Assembly: GCF_026626745.1 (NCBI RefSeq)
Contig: NZ_JAPNJW010000001.1
Location: 6,108,001-6,172,000 of the forward strand
Source of the DNA: Nannocystis sp. RBIL2
Lineage (GTDB): Bacteria; Myxococcota_A; Polyangia; Nannocystales; Nannocystaceae
Direction: 5' to 3'
Length of the DNA stretch: 64,000 nucleotides
Shown here: positions 18,256 through 29,278 of the stretch, one piece after another
How the letters are laid out: each line of letters begins with the position of its first letter
How positions within the stretch are numbered: the stretch's first letter is position 1
Notes under the pieces: model-generated
What the model was told of the DNA's origin: nothing
Seen by the model: only the letters and a program-made list of their open reading frames with translations
Databases searched by the model: none
Program-made: the position numbers and the translations under genes

Positions 18256-20181
18256 ATGACGGCTACGGCGGCGAAATCGACGCTTCACGAGCGGCTGGCA
18301 GCGGCGCAGACCCGAGTGTTCGCTCGCGCGGCCGTCTGGCGGCAGCGGGCGGCGGTGAGCGGGCGCGCCGGGAGCGAGCCGCGCTGGTCCCTGGGTGTCC
18401 CGGACATCAGCCTCGCCTGCGAGGTGCTGCTGGCCGATCGCCTGTTCCACGACCTCACTCCCGAAGAAGCAGCAGGCCTGGCCCGGTGGATCCGCGCCGA
18501 CCAGCAGCCCTCGGGGGCCTGGCACGTGCCAGGCGGCGGGCCCGACCTGTCCCTGACCGTGTTCGGCTGGTGGGCCCTGGTCGAGGCGGGCGACGACCCG
18601 TCGGCCGAGCACCTGGTGCGGGCGCGACGCGTGGTCCACGAGCTCGGCGGGGCCCAGCGCGCCAATGCGGCGGTGCGCATGTGGCTGGCGATGGCCGACG
18701 CGATCCCGTGGAGCTGGGTGCCGACCTTCCCGGCCGAGCTGTGGCTGCTGCCGGCGTGGGCGATCCTGTCGCCGAGCCGGGTGGCGCCGTGGGGTCGCGG
18801 GGTGATGACGCCGTACCTGCTGCTGTCGCGCGCGCCGGCGCGGGTCCACCTGTCGGACCCGCGGGCGCTGCTGCTCACGCGGCCCGACGGCGAGCCGATC
18901 CTGCCGCGCTTGACGCAGCCGGGGCTGGCGGGAGATCTGCTGCAGAGCTTCGACCAGGCGGTCAAGGTGATCCGCAAGCTGCCGCGCGGGCCGGTGCTGA
19001 CCACGGCGCTCGCCCGCGTGCAGCGCTGGCTGGTCGACGCGCAGCAGCGCCACGGCGGGTGGTTCTCGGCCCAGCCGACGCTCCTCAGCCTGATGGCGCT
19101 GCGGGTGCTCGGAGCCAGCTTCGACGACCCGCGGATCCGCGAGGGCCTCGACTACCTCCGACGCGCGCGCGGCCGCACCCGCTTCGCCGGCGGGACCATC
19201 GGCCAGGCGGTGCACCTGGCCCAGGGGCAGGTGAGCGAGCCGCTGGCGACCACGGCCCGGCTGGTGCGGGTGGCCCAGGCCGCCGGCGACGCCGACGCCG
19301 ACGCGATGCTGACCTGGCTCTTGGACCAGGAGGTCACTGCGCCCGGCGAGTGGCAGCTGCGGGTCAACGCGCCCGCAGGCGGCTGGCCGTACGAGCCCGG
19401 GGCCGACCGCTACGTCGACACGCTCTCGACCTGCGCGGTGCTCGAGGCGCTGGCGGCGGCGCCGAAGACGTCGCCGCTGCAGACGCGGATCCGCGCGGCA
19501 GCCCGGCGAGCGGTCGAGGTGCTGCTGGCGATGCAGGAGCTCGACGGCGGGTTCTGCCGGTTCGAGCGCGGCGAGTCCGACGTGTTCATGACCCGCTTCC
19601 CGATCCGCGACGTCGCCCTGCTGACGGCCGGCGACCCGCACGGGCCGGGGCGCGTGCGCGTGACCGCGGCGGCGCTGCGCCAGCTGGCCCGCCTCGGGTT
19701 CCAGGCCGACGACGATCGCGTGGCCCGCGGGCTCGAGTTCCTGTGGCGCCGGGTGACGATGGACCTGTCCTCGAAGACATCTGACATGTCCTCGCGGACA
19801 TCCGATTACATCGACGTGGCGACGCTCGCCGAGGTCGGCCTGTGCGCGGCGGCCCTGTGCCCGCCGACCCACCCGCTGCGGCAGACGGTCGAGCGCCAGC
19901 TCCGCGGGCGCCAGCGCGAGGACGGCAGCTTCGGCGCGCCGGTGCTGACGGCGCTGGCGGCCCAGGCCCTGATGGCGCTCGAGGGCGCGGCGTGCGTGCA
20001 GACGCAGCGGGCCGTGCGTGCGCTGGTCCAGGCGATCGAGGCCGACAAGGAGGACCTCGGCGGGGCGTGGTCGGACGGCTTCGGGCTGTCGCCGGTGTGC
20101 CACGACCCGACCGCCGGGGTGCGCGAGGCGGCGCTGGCCCTCGACCAGTTCGTGGCGCTCGGCGGCAACCTTCGAGACTGA
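18256..20181 (+). CDS. Squalene-hopene-cyclase-like protein with altered DXDD motif
   Basis: The 641-residue protein has the length and repeat pattern of squalene-hopene and oxidosqualene cyclases: several QW-like motifs (QQPSGAWHV, QQRHGGWFS, APAGGWPYE, MQELDGGFC, REDGSFG) on an alpha-barrel scaffold. Around residues 371-400 it aligns well with the catalytic region of hopene cyclases, yet the protonating DXDD is replaced by DTLS at about 388-391; only the first Asp remains. It may be a non-canonical terpene cyclase, a cyclase using another acid, or a non-catalytic member. A double hairpin of the dispersed family lies in frame at residues 502-517. The squalene-epoxidase-like gene follows by 30 bases. 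Confidence 0.75.
   Translation: MTATAAKSTLHERLAAAQTRVFARAAVWRQRAAVSGRAGSEPRWSLGVPDISLACEVLLADRLFHDLTPEEAAGLARWIRADQQPSGAWHVPGGGPDLSLTVFGWWALVEAGDDPSAEHLVRARRVVHELGGAQRANAAVRMWLAMADAIPWSWVPTFPAELWLLPAWAILSPSRVAPWGRGVMTPYLLLSRAPARVHLSDPRALLLTRPDGEPILPRLTQPGLAGDLLQSFDQAVKVIRKLPRGPVLTTALARVQRWLVDAQQRHGGWFSAQPTLLSLMALRVLGASFDDPRIREGLDYLRRARGRTRFAGGTIGQAVHLAQGQVSEPLATTARLVRVAQAAGDADADAMLTWLLDQEVTAPGEWQLRVNAPAGGWPYEPGADRYVDTLSTCAVLEALAAAPKTSPLQTRIRAAARRAVEVLLAMQELDGGFCRFERGESDVFMTRFPIRDVALLTAGDPHGPGRVRVTAAALRQLARLGFQADDDRVARGLEFLWRRVTMDLSSKTSDMSSRTSDYIDVATLAEVGLCAAALCPPTHPLRQTVERQLRGRQREDGSFGAPVLTALAAQALMALEGAACVQTQRAVRALVQAIEADKEDLGGAWSDGFGLSPVCHDPTAGVREAALALDQFVALGGNLRD
19761..19806. repeat. Tandem pair of family hairpins inside the cyclase-like gene
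   Basis: cctgtcctcgaagacat (19764-19780) and acatgtcctcgcggacat (19784-19801) lie back to back and in frame. They encode DLSSKTSD and DMSSRTSD, a direct peptide duplication at a point where related cyclases have a variable loop. Confidence 0.8.
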
Positions 20182-20211
20182 CCCTCAGAACATGCGCGAA
20201 AGGACATGACC

Positions 20212-21696
20212 ATGCAGCCAGACAAGAACGAAGCGGGAGCGAGGCCGGGGGCGCGCTACGACGTCGTGATCATCGGCGCGGGCATGGCCGGCTGCGCGGT
20301 GGCCCAGGCGCTGGCGCTGGCCGACAAGGGGCGGCGGCGCAAGATCCTGGTGATCGACCGCCACAAGGGCTCGGCGCCGCGGTTCGCCGGCGAGTTCATC
20401 CACCCGCGCGGGGCCCAGGTGCTCGAGGACCTCGGCTTCTACGGCCCGCTCAAGGCGGCCGGCGCGGTCGACGTCGACGGCTTCACGGTGCGCGAGCGGG
20501 CCGAGGGCCGCTACGTCGAGCTGCCGTACGCCGACGTGGCCGGGCAGCGGCCGCAGGGGATCGCGGTCCACCACAAGACGCTGGTGAAGGTGATGCGGCA
20601 GGTGATCTCGCGCCGGCCGCAGGTCGACCTGCACGAGGGCTGGACGATCAAGTCGCTGGTCCGCGGGTTCGGCGAGCGCGTGCTCGGGGCGGTGCTCAGC
20701 GGGCCCGACGGCGAAGAGGTCGAGGTGCGCGCCGACCTGGTGGTGGCGGCCGACGGCAAGGCGAGCCAGGTCCGCCGCCTCGCCGGCCTGCCCGACGACC
20801 GCCAGACGATCGGCTTCACCGCGGGGCTCGAGCTGCGCAACGCGGCGGTGTCGGCGGCGACGTGGGGCAACATCGTGCTCGGGGCGTGGGGGCCGGTGCT
20901 GGTCTACCCGATCCACCGCGACGCGGAGGGCCTGACGTACCGGGTGACGCTCGACCTGCCGGCCCAGCTGCCGGCCAAGGGCGCGAAGCTGGCGGAGTTC
21001 CTGCTCGAGACGTTCATCCCGTACCTGCCGACCGCGCTCGGCGAGCAGCTGGCGGCGGCGATCAGCAATCACAAGGGGCCGTTCGAGATGGCGCCGACGG
21101 TCAACCTGCCGGCCCCACGCGCGAGCTTCCCCGGGCTGGTGCTGGTCGGCGACGCGGCGGGCTGCTCGCACCCGATCACCGCGAGCGGGATGACGATGGG
21201 CCTGCGCGACGCGGAGGTGCTCGGCGAGCAGGCGCGCCTGCGGGCCGGGGCGTCGCTGCACGAGGCGTGGCTCGACGACGCGGCGGTCCGCCGCTACCGG
21301 GCGATCCACGACCGCTACGTGCCGACCCGCCAGGCGCTGGCCGACGCGATTTATGAGGTGTTCCGCGGCGGCAACGAGGGTGCGCGGGCGATCCAGCGGG
21401 CGCTGTTCGACTACTGGGAGGCGAGCCACGAGTCGCGGGTGCGCTCGATGGCGCTGCTGTCGTGCGCAGAAGGCCGACCGTCGGTGTTCCTCACCGAGTA
21501 CCTCAAGACGGCCCGCCACGCGCTCGAGACGAGCCTGGTGCCCCGCCACGCCCGCGCGCTGCCGGCCCGCGACCGCCTGCGCCAGGTGACCGGAGCGGCG
21601 ATGCTGGCGAGCAACAAGCTCGGGCTGGTGGCGCAGGTGATGTGGGCGCAGGTCCGGCCGTCGTGGTTGCCGCACCGCGACGAAGAGCGGGCGTAA
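20212..21696 (+). CDS. FAD-dependent monooxygenase, squalene-epoxidase-like
   Basis: The 494-residue flavoprotein has the dinucleotide fold YDVVIIGAGMAGCAVAQAL and the second FAD motif GDAAGCSHPITASGMTMGL. The latter resembles squalene monooxygenase (GDA...HPLTGGGM) more than generic hydroxylases. The neighbouring cyclase-like gene supports a role on a polyprenoid substrate, perhaps in sterol-like lipid formation, but geranylgeranyl reductase-type chemistry is also possible. ATG at 20212 is favoured because AAGGA lies 7 bases before it; the ATG at 20206 is too close. That ribosome site belongs to a hairpin of the dispersed family (20189-20209). Confidence 0.8.
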   Translation: MQPDKNEAGARPGARYDVVIIGAGMAGCAVAQALALADKGRRRKILVIDRHKGSAPRFAGEFIHPRGAQVLEDLGFYGPLKAAGAVDVDGFTVRERAEGRYVELPYADVAGQRPQGIAVHHKTLVKVMRQVISRRPQVDLHEGWTIKSLVRGFGERVLGAVLSGPDGEEVEVRADLVVAADGKASQVRRLAGLPDDRQTIGFTAGLELRNAAVSAATWGNIVLGAWGPVLVYPIHRDAEGLTYRVTLDLPAQLPAKGAKLAEFLLETFIPYLPTALGEQLAAAISNHKGPFEMAPTVNLPAPRASFPGLVLVGDAAGCSHPITASGMTMGLRDAEVLGEQARLRAGASLHEAWLDDAAVRRYRAIHDRYVPTRQALADAIYEVFRGGNEGARAIQRALFDYWEASHESRVRSMALLSCAEGRPSVFLTEYLKTARHALETSLVPRHARALPARDRLRQVTGAAMLASNKLGLVAQVMWAQVRPSWLPHRDEERA

Positions 21697-21826
21697 GAAA
21701 AGACAGGACGAGGCTCCGCGGTCGTGGCTCGCGTGTGCGCTCGACCTGCGCGGATCGTGCGGAGCGCTCGTGCTATACGCGGCCATCCGCTTGGCCACGA
21801 AAAATTTTATAAGAGCCCCCGTGAGG

Positions 21827-23170
21827 ATGTCCGGCTTGCGTCCCGGAAGGGGGCTCGCAGGCGTGGCGCTTCTGCTGTCGGTCTGGGCTTGCGAGGCGCC
21901 GGTGGAGTCACCGTCGCTGGCGAAATCGCCGTCGATGAGCGCGCCACTCGTGAGCGCGCCGCCGGCAGACCCGGCCTTGAAGACCGCGGCGCCGTTCGAC
22001 GCGGCGGCGGCGTTCGCCGAATTCGAAAAAGAGCTGCGAGCCAGCTACGCGTACCTCGAGCGCGAAGACTTCGACGTCGAGGCGCACCTGCAGCGCACGC
22101 GCGAGGCGGCGCTGCGGACGACCAGCGCGGGCCAGTTGCGGCGGGTGCTGCACCGCTCGGCGTTCGCGTTCACCGACCCGCACCTGCTGGTCGCGCCGCT
22201 CGACGACGACGACCCGAACGTGTGGCCGACCAGCGCGGACCTGGCAGTGGCGCTGCGAGACGATCGCTTCGTCGTGACCGACGTGCGCGCGGGCTCGGCC
22301 GCGGACGCGGCGGGGGTGCGCCCGGGGTGGACCGTGCGCAAGGTCGACGGGGTCGACATCGAGGCGCGGGTGACGGAGCTGTTCGAGGGCCTGCTCCCGG
22401 CACCCACCGCGCTGCAGCGCAGCTACGCGGCGATCTTGGTGGCCAACGGCAAGCGCACCGGCGACCGCGTGATCGAGTTCGAGGTCGACGGCGCGCGGCG
22501 GACTGTCGAGCTGGCGAACCCGCGCGAGCTGGCGCGCACGGTGGCGAAGATGGAGCCGCTGAGCGTCGAGGTGCGCGAGCGGGTGGCGATCGTCCGCTTC
22601 AATAATGCGCTGGACCGGCAGGAGACGATCGCTGCGTTCGACGCGGCGATCCGCGAGCACGCAGAGCTCGACGCGATGATCCTCGACCTGCGCAACACGC
22701 CGAGCGGCGGCAACACGGACGTGGCTCGCGGGATCATCGGCCACTTCGTCCGCGAAGCGCGGCCGTATCAGGTCCACGAGATCCCCGCGGTCGTGCGCAG
22801 CACCACCGTCCCGCGCCGCTTCGTCGAGTACGTGCTGCCGCGCGCGCCGTTCTTTGAAGGGAAAGTCGCAGTGCTCGGCAGCCGGTGGACCGGGAGCATG
22901 GGCGAAGGGTTGTTGATGGGGCTGCACGCAGCCGCGGGGGCGCGCACGTTCGCCTCGGACCTCGGCGACCTGCTCGGGGCGGTGTACTCGTTCGAGTTGC
23001 CGGCCGTGGGCGCGACGCTCGAGCTCGGCGGGGAGTCGCTGTTCCACGTCGACGGCACGCCGCGCGGAGACTACGTCGCCGACGTGCCGCTGGCCTCGGC
23101 GGATCGCGACGCGGAGGGCGCAGATCCAGCAATGGCAGCAGCGCTGGCCTGGCTGGCCGCGCAGCAGTGA
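21827..23170 (+). CDS. S41-family (C-terminal processing) peptidase lipoprotein
   Basis: The 447-residue protein starts with a lipoprotein-like signal (VALLLSVWAC). It has a PDZ-like region (FVVTDVRAGSAADAAGVRPGW, PGWTVRKVDGVDI) and a S41/tail-specific protease core with MILDLRNTPSGG and GSRWTGSMGEG, where the Ser in TGSMGEG is the likely nucleophile. S41 proteases cleave the C-termini of exported proteins. The ATG at 21827 puts the signal at the N-terminus; the upstream in-frame ATG at 21770 would add 19 residues before it. It is 130 bases from the epoxidase-like gene and probably has its own promoter. Confidence 0.82.
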   Translation: MSGLRPGRGLAGVALLLSVWACEAPVESPSLAKSPSMSAPLVSAPPADPALKTAAPFDAAAAFAEFEKELRASYAYLEREDFDVEAHLQRTREAALRTTSAGQLRRVLHRSAFAFTDPHLLVAPLDDDDPNVWPTSADLAVALRDDRFVVTDVRAGSAADAAGVRPGWTVRKVDGVDIEARVTELFEGLLPAPTALQRSYAAILVANGKRTGDRVIEFEVDGARRTVELANPRELARTVAKMEPLSVEVRERVAIVRFNNALDRQETIAAFDAAIREHAELDAMILDLRNTPSGGNTDVARGIIGHFVREARPYQVHEIPAVVRSTTVPRRFVEYVLPRAPFFEGKVAVLGSRWTGSMGEGLLMGLHAAAGARTFASDLGDLLGAVYSFELPAVGATLELGGESLFHVDGTPRGDYVADVPLASADRDAEGADPAMAAALAWLAAQQ

Positions 23171-23560
23171 ATCGGTGGGGCGCGTCGGCGCAGCGTTTTT
23201 TCCGAAATTTCGGTCGGCGCGAGGCGCCGCGAAGACACGAGAGGCGAGCACGTCGGCTCGCCTCTCGCGCTCCGGTTTACGGAGGATCCGGCTGCGGGTT
23301 GAAGCCCGCCTTGTGTCCCGTCTTGGCCTTCATGACAGTCCTGCTTTCTGTCCCGCGAGCGACCGCGGCCCGTTTTTTCGGGACCTCTGCTCGCCGGACA
23401 TTTTAAATGTGATTGCCCGGCTCGGGACAATTGCCCGCTCGCTGCAAGCCTCGACTCATTCGAGAGGTGAGGAGGTCACCCACGCCGGGAACACTGGTTC
23501 CGTGCGCCACGACGTCGGCGACGACCCAATCTGCGAAGGGCAGCGGAGTCACCTGTCGCG
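23171..23560. other. Intergenic region with a possible micropeptide
   Basis: The stretch between the convergent S41 gene and the receiver-kinase gene is less GC-rich around 23335-23460, and it contains a hairpin-like pair tgtcccg and cgggac (23345-23380). Apart from the small open frame at 23277-23333 on the minus strand, I see no gene. Confidence 0.5.
23277..23333 (-). CDS. Possible 18-residue micropeptide
   Basis: The frame reads MKAKTGHKAGFNPQPDPP and then TAA. AGCAGGA lies 6-12 bases before the ATG and would serve as a ribosome site. The composition, with a basic front and Pro-rich NPQPDPP tail, is not like chance GC-rich shadow frames, which mostly give Arg, Ala and Gly. From memory it recalls very short bacterial proteins ending in NPQPxPP, but I cannot check this. 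No modifying enzyme lies next to it. Confidence 0.4.
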   Translation of the reverse strand: MKAKTGHKAGFNPQPDPP

Positions 23561-25152
<1,592 letters not shown>

Positions 25153-25156
<4 letters not shown>

Positions 25157-26406
25157 GGCGGTGCGGCCTCGGGCGGCTGGCGGAGCGGCAGGGTGACGGT
25201 GCAGGTCGCGCCCAGGCCGGGGCCGGGGCTGCGCAGGGTGAGGCTGCCGTGGTGCGAGGCGACGATCTGCGCCGAGGCGTACAGGCCGAGCCCGGTCCCG
25301 CCGGGCTTGGTCGTGGCGCCCCGCGCGATCGGAAACTCGCCGCCCTGCGCAGCGAAGCCGCAGGCGTTGTCGGTGAACGCGATCTCGAGGCGATCGTCCG
25401 CGACTGTCCGAACGGACAGCCGCAGCGTGCGGCCCGCGGCCCCGGCGGGCAGGGCCGCGTCGAACGCTTCGACCACGTTCTTCAGGACGTTGACGAAGAC
25501 CTGCATCATCCGGGTGCGGTCGGCCTCGATGCGCGGCACGTGGGGCGGGACGTCGAGGCTCACCGCCACGGTGCGCTTGTGCAGCGCCGCGCGCTGGAGC
25601 GCGAGCGCGTCGTCCAGCAGCTCGGTCACCGCGAGCGGTCGGCGAACCTCGCCGCCGCGGATGAACTGGCGCTGGATGTTCATGATCTCCTGGACGTGCG
25701 CGATCGAAGCGACGAAGAAGGTGAGCGTCTCGCGCCAATGCCTCATGCGCTCGCGCAGGCGGGCCGTCACCGCGTCGACGAAGCCGACCAGCGCGCCGGT
25801 CTTGTCCGCGCCGAGCGCGGGCTCGAGCGCGGCCCGTTGCTTGCGCACGAACTCGGCGAGCCGGTCGAGCTGTTCGATCTCCTCCCACCCCGGCGCCGCG
25901 GCCAGCATGGCGGTGCGCGTGCCGAGCCCGGTGATGCCGTTGCCGATGTCGTGGAGGACGCTGGTGAGCACCTCGAAGCGACCCTCCTGCACGGCGGTGA
26001 GCTGCAGCGCCTCACGGGCGAGCGTCTCGTTGTCCACGGCCTCGGTGACGTCGCCGAGCGCCGCCATGTACGTGTCGCGGTCGATGCGGATCACGTCGAG
26101 CGAGTAGTGCCGGCGGGCCGCGCCGGCGGTGACGTGCAGCACCCGGCCGCGCACGACGGGCCCGGACAGCGGCGAGTAGGTCGCGACGGCCTGCCGCAGG
26201 TCGGGCGCGACGTCGGCGAGCGCGTGGAACAAGTTGTCGAGCTGTCCGCGGCGGGCGATCGGCATCAACAGCTGGGCGGCGACGGCGTTCAGCATCCGCA
26301 CCTCGCCGTCGGGGCCGAAGTCGGCGAGCCCGACCGGGCAGAGGTAGAGGAACCGAAGCAGTCGTTCGGACTCCTCGGCGGACGGCCGCAGCTCGTCCAT
26401 GCTCAT
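25153..26406 (-). CDS. PAS-containing sensor histidine kinase
   Basis: The 417-residue kinase has an N-terminal PAS-like region (YLCPVGLADFGPDGEVRMLN), a dimerisation helix with the unusual H-box LHDIGNGITG, and a HATPase domain (NVLKNVVEAF, DNACGF, GTGLGLYASAQIV). No membrane segment is seen, so it is cytoplasmic. It starts 2 bases after the photoactive-yellow-protein gene and overlaps the receiver-kinase gene. This suggests that the PYP-like protein feeds a light or ligand signal into this kinase and on to the receiver of the third protein. A perfect hairpin of the dispersed family (25404-25419) lies in the gene, read LSVRT. Confidence 0.9.
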
Positions 26407-26408
26407 CC

Positions 26409-26768
26409 TCAGCGCTCGGTCACGACGAGGTACTGCTCGCCCCCGTCGGCGCGCTTGAGCATGCGCAGGCGCACCGGCCTGGGCTTCATGCGGTAGGTGA
26501 ACACATAGTCGATGCGCTCGTCGAGCTCGCCGGACTCGGCGTAGCGCTCGGCGACCATGAAGTTGTTGGTGCAGGGCGCGACCTCGATGAAGAAGTTCCT
26601 GCCGACGACGCTCTGCGGTGAGAGTCCGGAGAGCTGGGATTCGCGGCGGGAGAAGCTCAGGACGACGCCGTCGCGGTCCATGCGGACGACGCCGAGCGCG
26701 ACGTCATCGAGCTCGCTGGCGGAGGCCTGTTCCAGGTCGGCGAGGAGAGTCGGACTGTCGAAGTTCAT
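26409..26768 (-). CDS. Photoactive-yellow-protein homologue
   Basis: The 119-residue protein aligns almost over its full length with photoactive yellow protein (125 residues). The chromophore Cys is kept in EVAPCTNNF (Cys66, equal to Cys69 of the Halorhodospira protein), as is the Glu of the chromophore pocket (Glu43 for Glu46) in FSRRESQLSGL. The pocket Tyr42 is replaced by Phe39, Thr50 by Ser47 and Arg52 by Leu49, so the absorption is probably shifted. The ATG at 26768 has GGAG 8 bases before it and gives the standard PYP start. PYP binds p-coumaroyl thioester and senses blue light. No gene for coumarate synthesis is in the window. Confidence 0.85.
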   Translation of the reverse strand: MNFDSPTLLADLEQASASELDDVALGVVRMDRDGVVLSFSRRESQLSGLSPQSVVGRNFFIEVAPCTNNFMVAERYAESGELDERIDYVFTYRMKPRPVRLRMLKRADGGEQYLVVTER

Positions 26769-27157
26769 CGGGTCTCCAGTCTCGGCGAGGAGCAGGCGTC
26801 GCCTCGCCGCCCGGTGCAGCGCCCGGGGCTCTGCACCGGGCGCGCCATTTCGCACGAGGTAGTGCATACCATCCCCGGGAGTCCACATGCTCGGCCGGTC
26901 GCCCCGCGCAAGGCGCCATGCGGTGAATGGGCGCTCCCGCGGACCTCGCGGCGAGCAGCGTGACGGCGAGCTCTGCGACCGCGGCGCGAGCCGCCGGCCT
27001 CCGCCACTCGTGCGGGCGCGGCTTCGTCGACGCCGGCGCGTGAACTCGCGCGAGCCGCCGGCATCGAGGGAAAGTCATAGTCGGCGCTTCGCGAAGCGCC
27101 ACCCTGCGCCGTCCGCGAAGCGCCCCACTGCCCCCCATGTCGCATCGAGCGAGCCCC
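26769..27157. promoter_or_regulatory. Leader and promoter region of the PYP operon
   Basis: No credible gene lies here. A 10-bp perfect inverted repeat, cccggtgcag and ctgcaccggg (26810-26840, 11-base loop), sits 42 bases before the PYP start and could be an operator or leader hairpin. Farther out, 27083-27100 is the 18-base palindrome ggcgcttcgcgaagcgcc, downstream of the ABC gene, with a partial copy at 27111-27124. Confidence 0.45.
27083..27100. terminator. Perfect 18-base palindrome after the exporter operon
   Basis: ggcgcttcgcgaagcgcc is fully self-complementary and lies 58 bases past the stop of the second ABC gene. Since the last bases would form no loop, it may act as a protein site rather than an RNA terminator. 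No T tract follows. Confidence 0.35.
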
Positions 27158-29278
27158 TCACGGGTGCGCGATCACGAGGACCGCCCGCGCCCGGTTCAGC
27201 ACGCAGCGCAGGGCTTGCTGCAAGGTGGCGGGGTCGAGGGCCGCGAAGCTCTCGTCGAGGACCACCAGGTCGACCCCCTGCAGCAGCGCGCGGGCGATGA
27301 ACAGGCGGCTGCGCTCGCCGTGCGACAGCTGCCAACCCGTCTCTCCGACCATCTGCTGCAGGCCGCTGGGCATGCGCTCCAGCAGGTCGCCGAGGCCGAG
27401 CTCGCGGCAGACTGCGTCAGCCTCGGCGAGCTGGGCCTGGGTGGGCGGCCAGCCGCGGCCCATGAGCAGGTTGAAGGCGAGCGGCGCCGTGATCACGTGG
27501 TTCTCGTGGAACTGCGGCGCGGCGGCGATCCGCCGGCGCCAGCCGACCAGGCCGAGAGTCGGGCGGTCGAGGCCGGCGAGCAGGACGAGGCCGCTGGTGG
27601 GCTCGCGCAGGCCGGCCACCAGCGCCCCGAGGGTCGACTTGCCGCCGCCGGAGCCGCCCTCGAGCAGGAGGCGGTCGCCGGCGGCGATGGCGAGGTCGAC
27701 GTCGCGCAGGACCGGCCGCTCGCGCCCCGGGTAGCGGAAGCCGAGGCCGCGGGCCACGACGATCAGCTGTCCTTCGGGTACTGGCGGAAAGGACAGCATC
27801 AGGCCATGCGCGCCGGCGTCGGCGGTCTCGGCGGCGCGCAGCATCGGCAGCGCCTGGCGCACCGCGACGCCGCAGCCGAGCAGGGCGGTGGCGCCGACGA
27901 CGAAGGTCGAGAGGCCGCGCTGGGCCAGCAGCACCCCGCCGATGGCCGCGGCGACGGTGGCGGCCGGAGCCGTGCCGGTGACGAAGGCGGGCAGCAGGGC
28001 GGCCAGGCCGAGCACCAGCCAGCCGCGCGGCAGCAGGGCGACCAGCAGCGACTCGCTGCGGTTCAGCTGCGCCTCGCGGGCGAGCACGCGGACGAGGCGA
28101 GCGTCGTCGTCGTCGTGCCAGCGCTCGGGCGCCTCCTGGGCGAGGCGCGTGCGGTGGCCGACCATGGCCTCGACGAGGTGATGCGTGAGCTCGCCGCGCG
28201 CATCGGTCCAGGCGGCGAGGTGGCGGCCGGTGCGGCGCACGAGGACGACGCTGAGCGCGGCCCAGCCGGCCAGCAGGGCGAGGTGCAGCGCGGGCGCGGG
28301 GCCGAGCGAGAGGATCGGCACGGCCGCGGCGAACTCGAGCACGGCCACGAGCGAGACCAGGCCGCCGCGCAGGCCGAGCGACTCGACTGCGGCGGTCTCG
28401 AGCACGCGCCCGAGCAGCAGGCCCGCGCCCTCGCGCCGCGTGAGGTCGCCGGGCAGCGCCAGCGCGCCGACCAGCAGCCGGCGCTTCAGCAGCGCGCCGG
28501 CCCGCTGGAGGATGTCGCCGGCGATCGCCGCCTGTCCCATGCGACATGGCACGATGGACAGGAGCAGGAGCAGCCACGCCTGCGACCAACCGGCGTCGGT
28601 GCGGCCGGCGAACACGAGGTCGCCGATGAGCGCCCAGGCGGCGATCATCAACAGGAGCTCGGCGGCGTGCAGACCGGCGAGCGCGGCGGTGCGGCGCACG
28701 AGGCCCTCGGCGCGCAGCAGGCGGAGCAGCGGGGCTGCCGGCGAGGGCCGCAGGACGAAGGCCCGGCCGACCCGCAGGACGCCGAGGCGCTCGCGCAGCA
28801 GCAGCTCGACGGCCCGCTCGCGCCGCGGCCCCGATGGGATGCCCGTGCGATCGACCAGGGCCTCGGCGCGGCCGCGCAGGGGGGCGAGGACGGGCTCGCA
28901 GACGAGGCGGCGGACTTCCGCCATCGCGACGCGGCGCGGGCGGAGGTCGGGGGCGAGGAGCACGAGGTGGCGCCGACCGCCGCGCAGCAGGAGCAGCAAG
29001 CCGCGCCCGCCCTCGCCGACGCGCAGGACCGCGGGCGCCGCCGCCCGCAGGAGGTCGTCGATGCCGGCGATGTCGCTGTCGACGGCCTCCGCCTCGAGGC
29101 CCAGCCCCGCGGCGGCGCCCGCGAGCCAGCGCTCGATCGATGCGTCGTCCGGATCGGCGAGCACGGCCGGCCCGGGGGCGCCCAGCTCGCGCAGGCTCGG
29201 CTGCAGGCCGGACTGCACTGCCAGCGCGGTGAGGGCCTCGCCAGCGCGCTCCAGCGGCCATGCGAGCGCGTCTAACAC
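27158..29278 (-). CDS. ABC exporter (permease-ATPase), second subunit of a peptide-export system
   Basis: The 706-residue half-transporter has an N-terminal region of about 180 residues without catalytic Cys, six membrane helices (about 200-470), and an ATPase domain with Walker A GGSGGGKST, signature LSHGERSR and Walker B LVVLDES. The layout (long N-terminal domain, no C39 peptidase) and the companion genes resemble the NHLP-type bacteriocin export pair, in which this would be the non-peptidase subunit. Start is a GTG at 29278 preceded by GGAGG; that ribosome site comes from a family hairpin. It lies about 170 bases downstream of the C39 exporter gene. Confidence 0.85.
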   Translation of the reverse strand: MLDALAWPLERAGEALTALAVQSGLQPSLRELGAPGPAVLADPDDASIERWLAGAAAGLGLEAEAVDSDIAGIDDLLRAAAPAVLRVGEGGRGLLLLLRGGRRHLVLLAPDLRPRRVAMAEVRRLVCEPVLAPLRGRAEALVDRTGIPSGPRRERAVELLLRERLGVLRVGRAFVLRPSPAAPLLRLLRAEGLVRRTAALAGLHAAELLLMIAAWALIGDLVFAGRTDAGWSQAWLLLLLSIVPCRMGQAAIAGDILQRAGALLKRRLLVGALALPGDLTRREGAGLLLGRVLETAAVESLGLRGGLVSLVAVLEFAAAVPILSLGPAPALHLALLAGWAALSVVLVRRTGRHLAAWTDARGELTHHLVEAMVGHRTRLAQEAPERWHDDDDARLVRVLAREAQLNRSESLLVALLPRGWLVLGLAALLPAFVTGTAPAATVAAAIGGVLLAQRGLSTFVVGATALLGCGVAVRQALPMLRAAETADAGAHGLMLSFPPVPEGQLIVVARGLGFRYPGRERPVLRDVDLAIAAGDRLLLEGGSGGGKSTLGALVAGLREPTSGLVLLAGLDRPTLGLVGWRRRIAAAPQFHENHVITAPLAFNLLMGRGWPPTQAQLAEADAVCRELGLGDLLERMPSGLQQMVGETGWQLSHGERSRLFIARALLQGVDLVVLDESFAALDPATLQQALRCVLNRARAVLVIAHP

